From NCBI RefSeq assembly GCF_004342985.1, contig NZ_SMBO01000004.1, positions 248,001-312,000 on the forward strand: a stretch of DNA of 64,000 nucleotides. Direction: 5' to 3'. The position numbers and the translations under genes are program-made. Numbering within the stretch: position 1 is the stretch's first letter; the number at the start of each line of letters is the position of its first letter. The notes below the pieces were generated by a model. That model made no database searches. It had not been told where the DNA came from and was given only the letters and a program-made list of their open reading frames with translations. This DNA comes from Novosphingobium sp. PhB57. Lineage in GTDB: Bacteria > Pseudomonadota > Alphaproteobacteria > Sphingomonadales > Sphingomonadaceae. Of this stretch, positions 1-7,638 are shown one piece after another.

Positions 1-1104
1 GCCCAGCATGACATTGGCATCGGTTACCGTCAGCGGGCCGCCACGCCGATAACAGGCCGGCCCCGGATCGGCCCCGGCGCTGTCCGGCCCGACGCGGTAG
101 CGCGCGCCGTCGAAGTGCAGGATCGATCCGCCCCCCGCCGCCACCGTATTGATCGCGATCATCGGCACGCGGACTTTGGCACCCGCCACTTCGGCGTCGA
201 CCACCCGCTCCAGCGCCCCGGCATAAAGCGCCACGTCGGTGGACGTGCCGCCCATGTCGAAGCCGATGATGCGATCGAAGCCTGCCGCCTGCGCGGTCCG
301 GGCCGCGCCGATCACGCCTCCTGCCGGGCCGGACAGGATCGCGTCCTTGCCGTGGAACTTGTCATGCTCGGTGAGGCCGCCATTGGACTGCATGAAATAG
401 AGCGGCACATCGCCCAGCCGGTCCACCACGCGGCCCACGTAATCGCTCAATACGGGCGAGAGATAGGCATCGACCACGGCCGTCGACGCGCGCGGCACCA
501 GGCCCAGCAGCGCGCTGGTGCCGTGGCTGGTGGAGACTTGCGTGAAGCCGGCCTCCCTGGCCAGTTCCGCCAGCCGCTGCTCGGCCGCGGGGTATTTCCA
601 GCCATGCGCCAGCGCGATGGCGCAGGCCGATATCCCCTCGGCCCGGTGGCGGGCGAACATCCGCGCCGCCGCGTCCTCGTCCAGTTCCGAGATCGTCTGG
701 CCATGTACGTCGCAGCGCCCACCCACTTCCTCGACAGCCGTATAGAGCTGCGAAGGTCGCCGGATATCCAGCGCGAACAGGTCGGGACGGCTCTGGTCGC
801 CGATCTCCAGCAAGTCGCCGAACCCTTGGTCGAGGACCAGGAGCAGCGATGCCCCCTGACGTTCCAGCAGGGCATTGGTGGCGACGGTGGTGCCCATCTT
901 CACCTCGGCCACCAGCCCGTGGGGGAGAGGCTCGTCCGCCTCCAGCCCCAGCAGGCTGCGAATGCCGGCAGTGGCGGCGTCGCGGTAACGCTGCGGGTTT
1001 TCGCTGAGCAACTTGGTGGAAACGAAAGTGCCGTCCGGCCTGCGGCCGACGATATCGGTGAACGTGCCGCCACGGTCTATCCAGAACTGCCAACCCGACG
1101 ACAT
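1..1104 (-). CDS. Hydantoinase/5-oxoprolinase family protein, N-terminal part (cut by window edge)
   Basis: The frame is open from an ATG at 1104 down to position 1, so 368 N-terminal residues are present and the C-terminus lies outside the window. It opens MSSGWQFWIDRGGTFTDIVG, with the family phosphate-binding motif GGTFTD at residues 12-17. A GTTVATNALL-type segment lies near residue 70 and the second actin-fold motif (FDMGGTSTDV) near residue 280. These are the HydA_N and hydantoinase A domains of ATP-dependent hydantoin or 5-oxoproline hydrolases (HyuA or fused HyuA-HyuB). Substrate cannot be told from this part. It is transcribed divergently from a MarR-type regulator at 1226, with a 12-bp palindrome between them, so local repression is plausible. 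Overlapping minus-strand frames in this stretch are shadows. Confidence 0.9.
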   Translation of the reverse strand, partial: MSSGWQFWIDRGGTFTDIVGRRPDGTFVSTKLLSENPQRYRDAATAGIRSLLGLEADEPLPHGLVAEVKMGTTVATNALLERQGASLLLVLDQGFGDLLEIGDQSRPDLFALDIRRPSQLYTAVEEVGGRCDVHGQTISELDEDAAARMFARHRAEGISACAIALAHGWKYPAAEQRLAELAREAGFTQVSTSHGTSALLGLVPRASTAVVDAYLSPVLSDYVGRVVDRLGDVPLYFMQSNGGLTEHDKFHGKDAILSGPAGGVIGAARTAQAAGFDRIIGFDMGGTSTDVALYAGALERVVDAEVAGAKVRVPMIAINTVAAGGGSILHFDGARYRVGPDSAGADPGPACYRRGGPLTVTDANVMLG

Positions 1105-1119
1105 CGCACACTCCGATAT

Positions 1120-1131
1120 TTTATCGATAAA
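1120..1131. promoter_or_regulatory. Perfect 12-bp palindrome between hydantoinase and MarR-type gene
   Basis: TTTATCGATAAA is a perfect palindrome, 16 bases upstream of the hydantoinase start codon and in an AT-rich patch within otherwise GC-rich DNA. MarR-family dimers bind such sites, so it is a candidate operator for the adjacent regulator. Inference only. Confidence 0.45.
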
Positions 1132-1190
1132 TTATCAATGAGGGGTCTTGGCCCCGCCTGTCAAGCTGGGTGCAGGCAGGCCCGGCATCA

Positions 1191-1219
1191 TTGACAAGCG
1201 CTCCGCCGGGATTTCATAA
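1191..1219 (+). promoter_or_regulatory. Candidate sigma70 promoter of the MarR-type gene (leaderless transcript)
   Basis: A perfect -35 TTGACA (1191-1196) is followed after 17 bases by a -10-like TCATAA (1214-1219). Transcription would be expected to begin about 7 bases downstream, at or next to the ATG at 1226. No Shine-Dalgarno sequence precedes that ATG, so the message may be leaderless. Confidence 0.5.
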
Positions 1220-1225
1220 AACCGC

Positions 1226-1735
1226 ATGAGCGCCATCGAACCGGGTCCGATCATTTCCTCCGCCCATCTGGCAGATGGCGCGTCTCCCGCCCTTTCCGAG
1301 CTGGAATTCAGCCTGACGCTGGCAGCCAATGCCTACCAGAAATGGATCGTGCGCTGCGCCGCTGCGGCCGGCCAGCAGCTCGCGCCGCTGGAAGTGCTGG
1401 TGCTCCACTCGGTCCGCCACCGCGACCGCCCGAAGCGGTTCATGGACCTCATGCTGGTGCTTCATGTCGAAGATGCGCATCTGGTGAACTACGCCGTGCG
1501 CAAGCTCTCCCGCGCCGGACTGGTGGAGACGCGCAAGGTCGGCAAGGAAAAGGTCATCGAAGCGACCCCTGCCGGCATCGCATTCTGCGACGCCTATCGC
1601 GCAATCCGCGAGAAAGTGCTGGTCGGCGACGTGAAGTCCTCCCTCAGCGAGGAGACGCTCTCGCAGATGGCCGAAGCGCTGCGCATGCTCTCGGGAGACT
1701 ACAGCCAGGCCGCCCGCGCCGCCGCCACGTTGTGA
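1226..1735 (+). CDS. MarR-type winged-helix transcriptional regulator
   Basis: This 169-aa protein resembles the predicted MarR-type winged-helix regulators with an N-terminal helical arm. Residues 25-110 carry the DNA-binding fold: a helix around AANAYQKWIVRCAAAAG, then LEVLVLHSVRHRDRPKRFMDL, the recognition-helix region HLVNYAVRKLSRAGLVE, and a wing RKVGKEKVIEATPAG. No cofactor site is visible. It is divergent from the hydantoinase and sits upstream of the TBDR at 1867, so either could be its target. The start is the ATG at 1226, which coincides with the predicted transcription start. There is no ribosome-binding site, which is unusual in this window. Confidence 0.85.
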   Translation: MSAIEPGPIISSAHLADGASPALSELEFSLTLAANAYQKWIVRCAAAAGQQLAPLEVLVLHSVRHRDRPKRFMDLMLVLHVEDAHLVNYAVRKLSRAGLVETRKVGKEKVIEATPAGIAFCDAYRAIREKVLVGDVKSSLSEETLSQMAEALRMLSGDYSQAARAAATL

Positions 1736-1804
1736 CAGACTGAACCAGCCGGACGCGCTGCATCCGCGTCCGTGGGATCCGTCTCCGAACGAAAATGTTG
1801 ATAA

Positions 1805-1819
1805 TGCGATTGATTCGCA
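1805..1819 (+). promoter_or_regulatory. Fur-like 7-1-7 box upstream of TonB-dependent receptor
   Basis: TGCGATTGATTCGCA reads as TGCGATT-G-ATTCGCA. The right arm's reverse complement is TGCGAAT, so only one position breaks 7-1-7 symmetry. This matches the general form of alphaproteobacterial Fur/iron boxes. It overlaps the region where the promoter of the receptor at 1867 should lie, consistent with iron repression. Confidence 0.6.
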
Positions 1820-1866
1820 TATGCAAAATAGTCTATTGCGCTGCAGCATTTTGACAGGGGCGCGAC

Positions 1867-3996
1867 ATTTCCAGGTTAGCAATTCTGAAGTCACTGGCGC
1901 TGGCGGCGCCGGTCCTTTCCACTGCGGCATGGGCTGCCGAAGAAAACGACCCGATCGTCGTGAATGGACGGTCCGAAGGAATCTACGGCATTTCCACCGC
2001 AAGCACCGGCATGAAGATCGACGTGCCCGTACTGAAGACGCCGCAATCGATCACGGCGATCTCCAACGCCGTGATCCTGGAGCAATCGGCCGAAACGCTG
2101 ACCGACGTGCTGCGCAACGTCAGCGGCATCACCGAGGCGAATTCGTTCGGCAACACCGGCGACAATTTCATGATCCGCGGCTTCGAGAGCGGCCAGGGCT
2201 CGGTCCTGCGAGACGGCTACCTGAGCGTGCAGGTGCGTGCGCTCAATGCCTCGACCGAGCGGGTGGAAGTGCTCAAGGGCCCGGCTTCGCTGCTTTACGG
2301 CCGTTTCGAGCCCGGCGGCCTGGTGAACGTGGTGACCAAGAAACCGCTCGACAGTTTCCATTACAACATCAGTGCCAATGCCAGCACGCGCGGACAGAGC
2401 CGGCAGATGGCCGACGTTACCGGCCCGCTTGGCGGCGGCTTCGCATTCCGCCTGATCGGCGAGCGCGAGGACAGCGACTACTGGCGCCCGCACGGACATG
2501 ACATCGAACGCACGTTCGTGGCCCCCAGCCTCTCGTGGAGCGGCCATGGCTTCAGCCTCCTGGCCACTTACGAATATACCGACAGCACCCAGCCCTTCGA
2601 CCGCGGCCGCGTATACTACAACGGCAAGCGGCTCGACACGCCCGCCACGCGGTACTTCGGAGAAGCGTTCACCACGCTGAAGCAGAGGCTTCATTCGGGG
2701 AACGTCCTGCTTGGCTACGTTTTCGCGCCGGGCTGGCGAATGGAGGCGAAGTACGCCATCCAGCGCACTTCGGGTTCCGACCTTCAGGTGCGACCGCGCA
2801 GCCTGGTGGTCGGCGCCGACGGCGAAGCGACCGGCGAACTCATCCGCAGTCTCGACGGCAACCGCGACCTTCACGACAACCGTGACTATCTCTCGCTCAA
2901 CCTGCACGGCGATGTGCAGATGCTGGGCATGCGCCACAAGCTGCTGTTCGGCGCGGATTACGAGACTTACGAAAGCCTGCGCGGCTTCCAGGTGGATTCG
3001 CCGCGACGGGGCGGTTTCAACATATACGATCCAGTCTACGGCCTGCTGGACCAGAACCTTGCGGAGCTGACTGTCACCCCCAATTCAGCAACGGTCGATC
3101 GCTACAGGACGGCCGGTCTCTACGTTCAGGACCTGGTGATGCTGGACGATGCCTGGACGCTGGTGCTGGGCGGCCGCTACGAGACCTTCCGGGACTTCAC
3201 GCAAAGCGGCTCGAACGTCAGCGACCGTTCGAAGACCGATACTTTCCTGCCGCGGCTGGGACTGGTCTTTCAACCTCGCCCGAACATGTCGGTCTACGCC
3301 AGCTATTCGCGCGCCTTCGCGCCGAACCCCTCGGTTCCCGCCGAGGGCAGCCAGCCGGCCTCCGGGCCCTTCCCGCCCGAGCGCAGCCGCAGCTACGAAG
3401 TGGGGCTGAAGGCCGAACTGTTTTCCGGCGTCACCACCACTCTGGCCGTCTACGACATCCGGAAGAACAACGTCCTGGAAACGGTGGATATCGGCGACGG
3501 CAATACGATCACCGAAGCCCGCGACAAAGTCACCTCGCGCGGGGTGGAATTCGATCTCGCCGGTGAGATCACGCGCCGCCTGAGCGTGATCCTGTCCTAT
3601 GCCTATACGGACGCCCAGGACCCGCAGAGCACGTTCCAGGACAATGTCGTGAACGTGGCGCGGCATACCGGCAGCCTGGCGCTGTCCTACCGGCCCGGCG
3701 GCGCGCTGGACGGGCTTTCGCTCGGCGGCGGCGCCTATCGCGTCGCCCGGCGCTATGGCGGGCTTTCCCAGGCCCCGAACGGATCGACGAGCGTGCCCTT
3801 CTTCCTGGACGGCTACACGACGTTCGACCTCAACGCGGGCTACGCCTTCGAAGTCGCCTCCGGACACAGCGCTTATGCCCGCATGACGCTGCGAAACCTG
3901 ACCAACCGCAATTACGACCAGTCCGCCGGCAATGCCCTGCGCGTCGTTCCCGGGCAGGCGCGGACGCTGTTCGCCACGATCGGGATGCGGATGTAG
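1867..3996 (+). CDS. TonB-dependent siderophore-type receptor (apparent ATT start)
   Basis: Outer-membrane beta-barrel receptor, about 709 aa, of the ferric-siderophore class. The plug domain holds PVLKTPQSITAISNAVI and VLRNVSGITEAN, then RVEVLKGPASLLYGRFEPGG. The C-terminus ends LFATIGMRM with a terminal hydrophobic residue, as outer-membrane proteins do. The first conventional start, GTG at 1960, would delete the signal peptide. Reading upstream in the same frame gives ISRLAILKSLALAAP then VLSTAAWA before AEEND, a normal signal peptide. The only well-placed initiator is ATT at 1867, with AGGGG at 1856-1860 six bases upstream. CTG at 1885 is the alternative. A Fur-like box lies upstream, so iron-siderophore uptake is likely. 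A strong hairpin follows the gene. Confidence 0.88.
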   Translation: MSRLAILKSLALAAPVLSTAAWAAEENDPIVVNGRSEGIYGISTASTGMKIDVPVLKTPQSITAISNAVILEQSAETLTDVLRNVSGITEANSFGNTGDNFMIRGFESGQGSVLRDGYLSVQVRALNASTERVEVLKGPASLLYGRFEPGGLVNVVTKKPLDSFHYNISANASTRGQSRQMADVTGPLGGGFAFRLIGEREDSDYWRPHGHDIERTFVAPSLSWSGHGFSLLATYEYTDSTQPFDRGRVYYNGKRLDTPATRYFGEAFTTLKQRLHSGNVLLGYVFAPGWRMEAKYAIQRTSGSDLQVRPRSLVVGADGEATGELIRSLDGNRDLHDNRDYLSLNLHGDVQMLGMRHKLLFGADYETYESLRGFQVDSPRRGGFNIYDPVYGLLDQNLAELTVTPNSATVDRYRTAGLYVQDLVMLDDAWTLVLGGRYETFRDFTQSGSNVSDRSKTDTFLPRLGLVFQPRPNMSVYASYSRAFAPNPSVPAEGSQPASGPFPPERSRSYEVGLKAELFSGVTTTLAVYDIRKNNVLETVDIGDGNTITEARDKVTSRGVEFDLAGEITRRLSVILSYAYTDAQDPQSTFQDNVVNVARHTGSLALSYRPGGALDGLSLGGGAYRVARRYGGLSQAPNGSTSVPFFLDGYTTFDLNAGYAFEVASGHSAYARMTLRNLTNRNYDQSAGNALRVVPGQARTLFATIGMRM

Positions 3997-4006
3997 CGGC
4001 CTTGAA

Positions 4007-4040
4007 GAGAGGGCCGCGTTCGTTCCGGCGCGGCCCTCTC
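4007..4040. terminator. Strong hairpin between convergent genes
   Basis: Perfect 12-bp inverted repeat (4007-4018 against 4029-4040, GAGAGGGCCGCG and its complement) with a 10-base loop. It starts 11 bases after the receptor's stop codon and lies before the end of the convergent small gene. It has no T-tract, but its position suits a bidirectional terminator. Confidence 0.7.
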
Positions 4041-4062
4041 ACGGTTCGATCGGAGCGCCCGC

Positions 4063-4293
4063 TTACCAGACGACGATGGGGTTGCGCGCCTTCAGCTCGT
4101 CGATCCGCCGCTTGGCCGCGAGCATGCCGGCCATTTCGGATGCGCCCTTCGGATAGGCCATGGCCTGCCAGTTGCTCACCCCGCCCCGGGATGTCGGCGG
4201 ATAGGGCCCGTCGATCCAGTAACCGGGAATGCTCGCTTCCAGAGCATCCAGCAGTTCGCGAAGGGTACCGCGGCTGATGGTGTCATTTGTCAT
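4063..4293 (-). CDS. Small hypothetical protein, 76 aa
   Basis: The frame encodes MTNDTISRGTLRELLDALE..., ending RRIDELKARNPIVVW. It has a helical N-terminus, a Pro/Gly/Tyr/Trp-rich middle (about residues 22-45) and a charged C-terminal helix. I recognise no family. The composition reads as protein rather than a shadow, and it is convergent with the TBDR with a shared terminator hairpin between them. There is no clear ribosome-binding site and no signal peptide or membrane segment. It may be a cytosolic accessory protein. Confidence 0.55.
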   Translation of the reverse strand: MTNDTISRGTLRELLDALEASIPGYWIDGPYPPTSRGGVSNWQAMAYPKGASEMAGMLAAKRRIDELKARNPIVVW

Positions 4294-4508
4294 GACTCAG
4301 AAAACGATGAGGCGGCCGAAGGCTGCCTTGCCCCGCCTCGCCTTGTCGATAAGTGCGCCGGGCAACAGGAACCCGCGGTTCGTCCGCTCCGGGGCGCGAT
4401 CGTCCCGCTACCGTAAAACCTCCGGGTTTATCCGCGCCTTGCGATCTGCCACAGCTTGCGCCGATGACCGCGCTCCCACACCATCATGACCGCCGGATAA
4501 AGGGGCGA

Positions 4509-6083
4509 ATGATAGACTTGCGGGCGAGCGATCTGCCCCTGCTGGTCCTCTACGCGCTCGCGTTCGCGCTGCTGCACTGGACGGCCAGCCCCTGGAGCGG
4601 TGCGGGCTTCTTCTCGCTATGGTACCCGCCCGCGGGTCTGCGTTTCGCCGTGCTGTGGAGCCGGGGCGCCCGCTTCGCGCCCTGGCTGGTCCTTGCCGAA
4701 CTGGCCGCAGACTTCAGCGCCGGCGTCATCGACATCGGGGCTCCGGGCCTGCTTCAGGCGGTGATCGGCGCGATGCGGCCGGGGCTGACGTACGGCCTGG
4801 CGCTGGCCGGCACGCGCGGGATTGCGCGGGGCAAGGACGACACCTTTTCGCTGCCGCCGATGATGATGGGGCTGGCCGCGGTTGCGGCACCGGCGCTCAA
4901 TGCCTTGCTCGTGGCGCCCATCGACGCCCTGCTGCCGGCCGATGCCGGGCGATACCGCATCGGTGTGGACATCGCGATCTCGCTTACCGGGCTAGCCGTG
5001 GGAGACCTGCTCGGCATCCTCGTGCTGGCGCCGCCCCTGCTGTGGATCGCGGCGTTGACGGGCGGCCCGCGGCAGGCTCTGCCCCGGCCGCCCTCGCGGC
5101 GGGCGGTACTGGAGGATGCGCTCGTCCTGTCGGGCTGCCTGCTGCTGACGATTGCCCTGTGGCGCGCCGGGCTGGGCGCGCAGCCGGCGCCGGGACTGCT
5201 GGCGGGCGCCTGGATCGGCCTGCGCCACGGCCGCATTGCCGCCTGGCTGGCGATCGTGGCGCAAGTCCTGGCCTTCCTTCCCTATTCGTCCGGCCGGTTG
5301 GACGATGCGACGCGGCTGGAGCTGCATCTGGGCATTGCCGCGGTCGTGCTGGTCACCTGGCTCGCGGGAAGTTTCTCCGACGCGCAGAAGACCGCGCGGA
5401 TCATGCTGGAGAGACGCAATCGCCTGCTGTTCCAGGCCGAGCGACTCAAGACCCTGAGAGCGATGTCGGTGGCGGTGATCCACGAGATCAGCCAGCCGCT
5501 CTCCACCCTGGCCATCGAAGCCGGCCACCTCGCCCGGGCGACCGAACATCTTGACGCCGACATCGCCGAGAGCGCGGCGCTGGTCGATCGCAAGGCGCGC
5601 GACTTATCCGACCTCGTGCGCCGCCTGCGCCGCTTCGGCGGCCGCGACGTGGACGAGCCTTCGCTGCTGCCCGTTTCGATGTTGCTGCAGACCGCCTGCC
5701 AGATCGTCGCCGCCGAGTTACGCGCGTCCGGCGGCCGGATCGATTGTCTCGGCATCGCCCCGGACCTTGCCGTTCAGGCGCAGGAGATCGAACTGACGCA
5801 GGCGCTTGTGAACCTGCTGCGCAACGCCGTGGCGGCCAGCCCCGGCGAAACGATCGCGCTGCGCGCCGGGGCCGTCGCCGACGAAGTCCGCATCGAAGTG
5901 ACCAATCCGCTCGTGACCGCACGGAAAACCGACGCTCAGCCCCTGGGGGCGGGCATGGGGATCGGTCTCGTCATTGCCCGCACCATCGTGGAGGCGCATG
6001 GCGGCACGCTCGTCCGGCAGGACGACGTCGATACCGCGCGCTTCGTTCTGTCCCTGCCTCTCGTCGCCGGACCCCTGCCATGA
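4509..6083 (+). CDS. MASE1-type membrane sensor histidine kinase
   Basis: The N-terminal 300 residues are a multi-pass membrane sensor of MASE1 type (LLVLYALAFALLHWT, FSLWYPPAGLRFAVLW, repeated hydrophobic helices). A HisKA-like dimerisation domain follows with phospho-acceptor His325 in the H-box IHEISQPLSTLAIE, then an ATP-binding domain with N-box ALVNLLRNAVAA (about residue 439) and a glycine-rich G-box AGMGIGLVIARTIVEAHGG. The usual D-box (DxGxG) between them is missing: the chain runs from RIEVTNP straight to the G-box. The ATG at 4509 is chosen for its AAGGGG ribosome-binding site and because hydrophobic sequence begins at once. An ATG at 4464 is possible. The stop overlaps the ATG of the response regulator at 6080 (ATGA), so they are co-translated and probably form one two-component system. 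Confidence 0.88.
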   Translation: MIDLRASDLPLLVLYALAFALLHWTASPWSGAGFFSLWYPPAGLRFAVLWSRGARFAPWLVLAELAADFSAGVIDIGAPGLLQAVIGAMRPGLTYGLALAGTRGIARGKDDTFSLPPMMMGLAAVAAPALNALLVAPIDALLPADAGRYRIGVDIAISLTGLAVGDLLGILVLAPPLLWIAALTGGPRQALPRPPSRRAVLEDALVLSGCLLLTIALWRAGLGAQPAPGLLAGAWIGLRHGRIAAWLAIVAQVLAFLPYSSGRLDDATRLELHLGIAAVVLVTWLAGSFSDAQKTARIMLERRNRLLFQAERLKTLRAMSVAVIHEISQPLSTLAIEAGHLARATEHLDADIAESAALVDRKARDLSDLVRRLRRFGGRDVDEPSLLPVSMLLQTACQIVAAELRASGGRIDCLGIAPDLAVQAQEIELTQALVNLLRNAVAASPGETIALRAGAVADEVRIEVTNPLVTARKTDAQPLGAGMGIGLVIARTIVEAHGGTLVRQDDVDTARFVLSLPLVAGPLP

Positions 6084-6700
6084 CCGACCCCGCCGCCTCT
6101 CCCGCTGCCTCTCCCGTCGCCCCTCTCGTGGCCGTGCTGGACGACGATGCCGATCTCGGCGCCAGCGTGGCGCGATTGCTGGCGCGCAACCGGATGGATG
6201 CGCGGGCCTTCACGGACCCGCGGGCGCTTCTGGCCATCCTGCCCGATTGCGCATTCGGATGCGTCATCAGCGACATCCAGATGGGCGAGATGGACGGATT
6301 TGCCTTCGCCGACGCCTTGCGCGCCCGCGATCCGGCCGTGTCGCTGGTGTTCATGACCGCCTGGCCGACGACGGCCCATGCCGTCGATGCGGTGCGCCGC
6401 CACGGCGGGATCGACTATCTCGAAAAGCCGATCGACGAACCGCGCCTGATCGCCGCCGTGGCCGAAGGCCTGGGCTGGTCCGCGCGGGAGCGGCGCATCG
6501 CCGCCATGACCGCCGCCTTCACCCGGCGCGAGCGCGACGTGTTCGACCTGCTGGTGCGCGGCCACTCCAACAAGGAGATCGCCGAGCGCCTGGCGATCTC
6601 CGCGCGGACGGTGGAAGATCACCGCGCGGCCATCGTCACCAAGACAAGGACCAACGGCCTGGCCCAGCTCATCGCTCTCAGCCGCGGGGAAGCGGTCTAG
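6080..6700 (+). CDS. FixJ-type response regulator (REC-LuxR)
   Basis: This 206-aa regulator has an N-terminal receiver domain (about residues 15-130) with the acidic pair DDD, phospho-acceptor Asp65 in VISDIQMGEMDGF, Thr in FMTAW and the conserved Lys in YLEKPID near residue 116. A LuxR/FixJ helix-turn-helix (about 140-200) contains FTRRERDVFDLLVRG and AERLAISARTVEDHR. The start overlaps the kinase stop, so the two are one operon and very likely partners. Target genes are not evident. Nothing next to it carries an obvious operator. Confidence 0.93.
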   Translation: MTDPAASPAASPVAPLVAVLDDDADLGASVARLLARNRMDARAFTDPRALLAILPDCAFGCVISDIQMGEMDGFAFADALRARDPAVSLVFMTAWPTTAHAVDAVRRHGGIDYLEKPIDEPRLIAAVAEGLGWSARERRIAAMTAAFTRRERDVFDLLVRGHSNKEIAERLAISARTVEDHRAAIVTKTRTNGLAQLIALSRGEAV

Positions 6701-6724
6701 GTCTCCGACCCCAATTTCGGAACA

Positions 6725-6739
6725 CCGGGAATTTCCCGG
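6725..6739. other. Perfect 15-base palindrome downstream of the response regulator
   Basis: CCGGGAA-T-TTCCCGG, 25 bases after the stop at 6700. The stem has almost no loop, so it is a poor terminator. It could be a binding site or the tail of a transcript-end structure. The rest of 6701-6929 shows no gene. Confidence 0.35.
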
Positions 6740-6929
6740 ATCGACCCGGCACTTGCCCCGCGCCAGTTTCCCCATGCGACCCGAAGGCCTGTCCGAATTC
6801 CACAATGGACCAGGCTGCCCTGGCCGGCCAGGCTCCCGAGCCTGCGCCGGCCTTTTCGCAAGCTCCCGGTCCATCGTGAAGTCCGGTCTGCCACAGGTCA
6901 CCATCGGGGCGATGGTGCCGTCAGTAGGG

Positions 6930-7541
6930 TCAGGCCGCGTTCTGCAGACCGGCGGCACCGTCCCGCGCCAATGCCTGCTGGGCGGCGGGGCGCTGGCGGC
7001 ACCGCGCGACATAGGCGTCCATCGCGGCATCTTCGGGGAACGCCCGGCGGGCGAAGTTCAGCGCGCTGCCGATGAGAATGTCGGCAGCCGTAAACTGCTC
7101 GCCCATGACGTAGGGACCCGCCGCAAAGGCACTGGCCAGCTTTCGCAGCACCGCATCGTAGCCGCGCCGCTTCTCTGGCGATCCTTCGAGTTCTCCCGTA
7201 AATCCGGCAAAGAGAGCCGGCTCCATTTCCGCCACATACCAGGCCATCCAGGTCAGGTATTCCCCGCGGCGCGGATCGCCGGGCTTCGGCGCCAGGCCCT
7301 GCTCGGGAAAAGCATCCGCGAGGTAGAGGGCGATGGCCTGCGATTCTGCCAGAAAGACACCGTCATGGTCCAGCGCCGGCACGCGCTTCTCGGGATGGGG
7401 GTTGGATGCGTCCGGAGTGCCCTCTCCCGTCATCGGGCGAAAGATGGTCACTGGCCGGATTTCGTAGGACGCGCCCAATTCCTCCAGCATCCAGACGATG
7501 CGGGAGGAACGCGAATTCGGCGCATGGAACAAAGTGAGCAT
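6930..7541 (-). CDS. Glutathione S-transferase family protein
   Basis: The N-terminal thioredoxin-like half begins MLTLFHAPNSRSSRIVWMLEE, with Ser10 or a nearby Ser as the likely glutathione-activating residue. The glutathione gamma-glutamyl contact motif is at residues 67-70 (ESQAI). The C-terminal half is helical (YLTWMAWYVAEMEPALF, YVMGEQFTAADILIG), matching bacterial GSTs in length (203 aa). It is divergent from the WYL regulator at 7639, and a 26-bp operator-like inverted repeat lies between them. Control by that regulator is likely. Substrate unknown. Confidence 0.9.
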   Translation of the reverse strand: MLTLFHAPNSRSSRIVWMLEELGASYEIRPVTIFRPMTGEGTPDASNPHPEKRVPALDHDGVFLAESQAIALYLADAFPEQGLAPKPGDPRRGEYLTWMAWYVAEMEPALFAGFTGELEGSPEKRRGYDAVLRKLASAFAAGPYVMGEQFTAADILIGSALNFARRAFPEDAAMDAYVARCRQRPAAQQALARDGAAGLQNAA

Positions 7542-7603
7542 CGGTAGGTCTCCTGGAATTCTCGCGGCGCATGGTCACGCCGCGAAGTTCCCGATAGAGA
7601 AGC

Positions 7604-7629
7604 CCTACTGACAGCATATTGTCAGTAGG
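7604..7629. promoter_or_regulatory. 26-bp inverted repeat, candidate WYL-regulator operator
   Basis: Perfect 10-bp arms CCTACTGACA and TGTCAGTAGG separated by GCATAT, in the intergenic region between the GST and the WYL regulator. The right arm runs into the regulator's ribosome-binding site (AGGAGG, 7627-7632), so bound protein or a folded message would affect its own expression. Likely autoregulatory operator shared by both directions. Confidence 0.7.
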
Positions 7630-7638
7630 AGGCATGCG

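Noticed and set aside
1759..1786. TGCATCC at 1759 as a third ECF promoter
   Set aside because: Sixteen bases on, the sequence reads TCTCC rather than CGTAT.
1960..3996. GTG start at 1960 for the first TBDR
   Set aside because: It would remove an obvious signal peptide encoded in the same frame just upstream.
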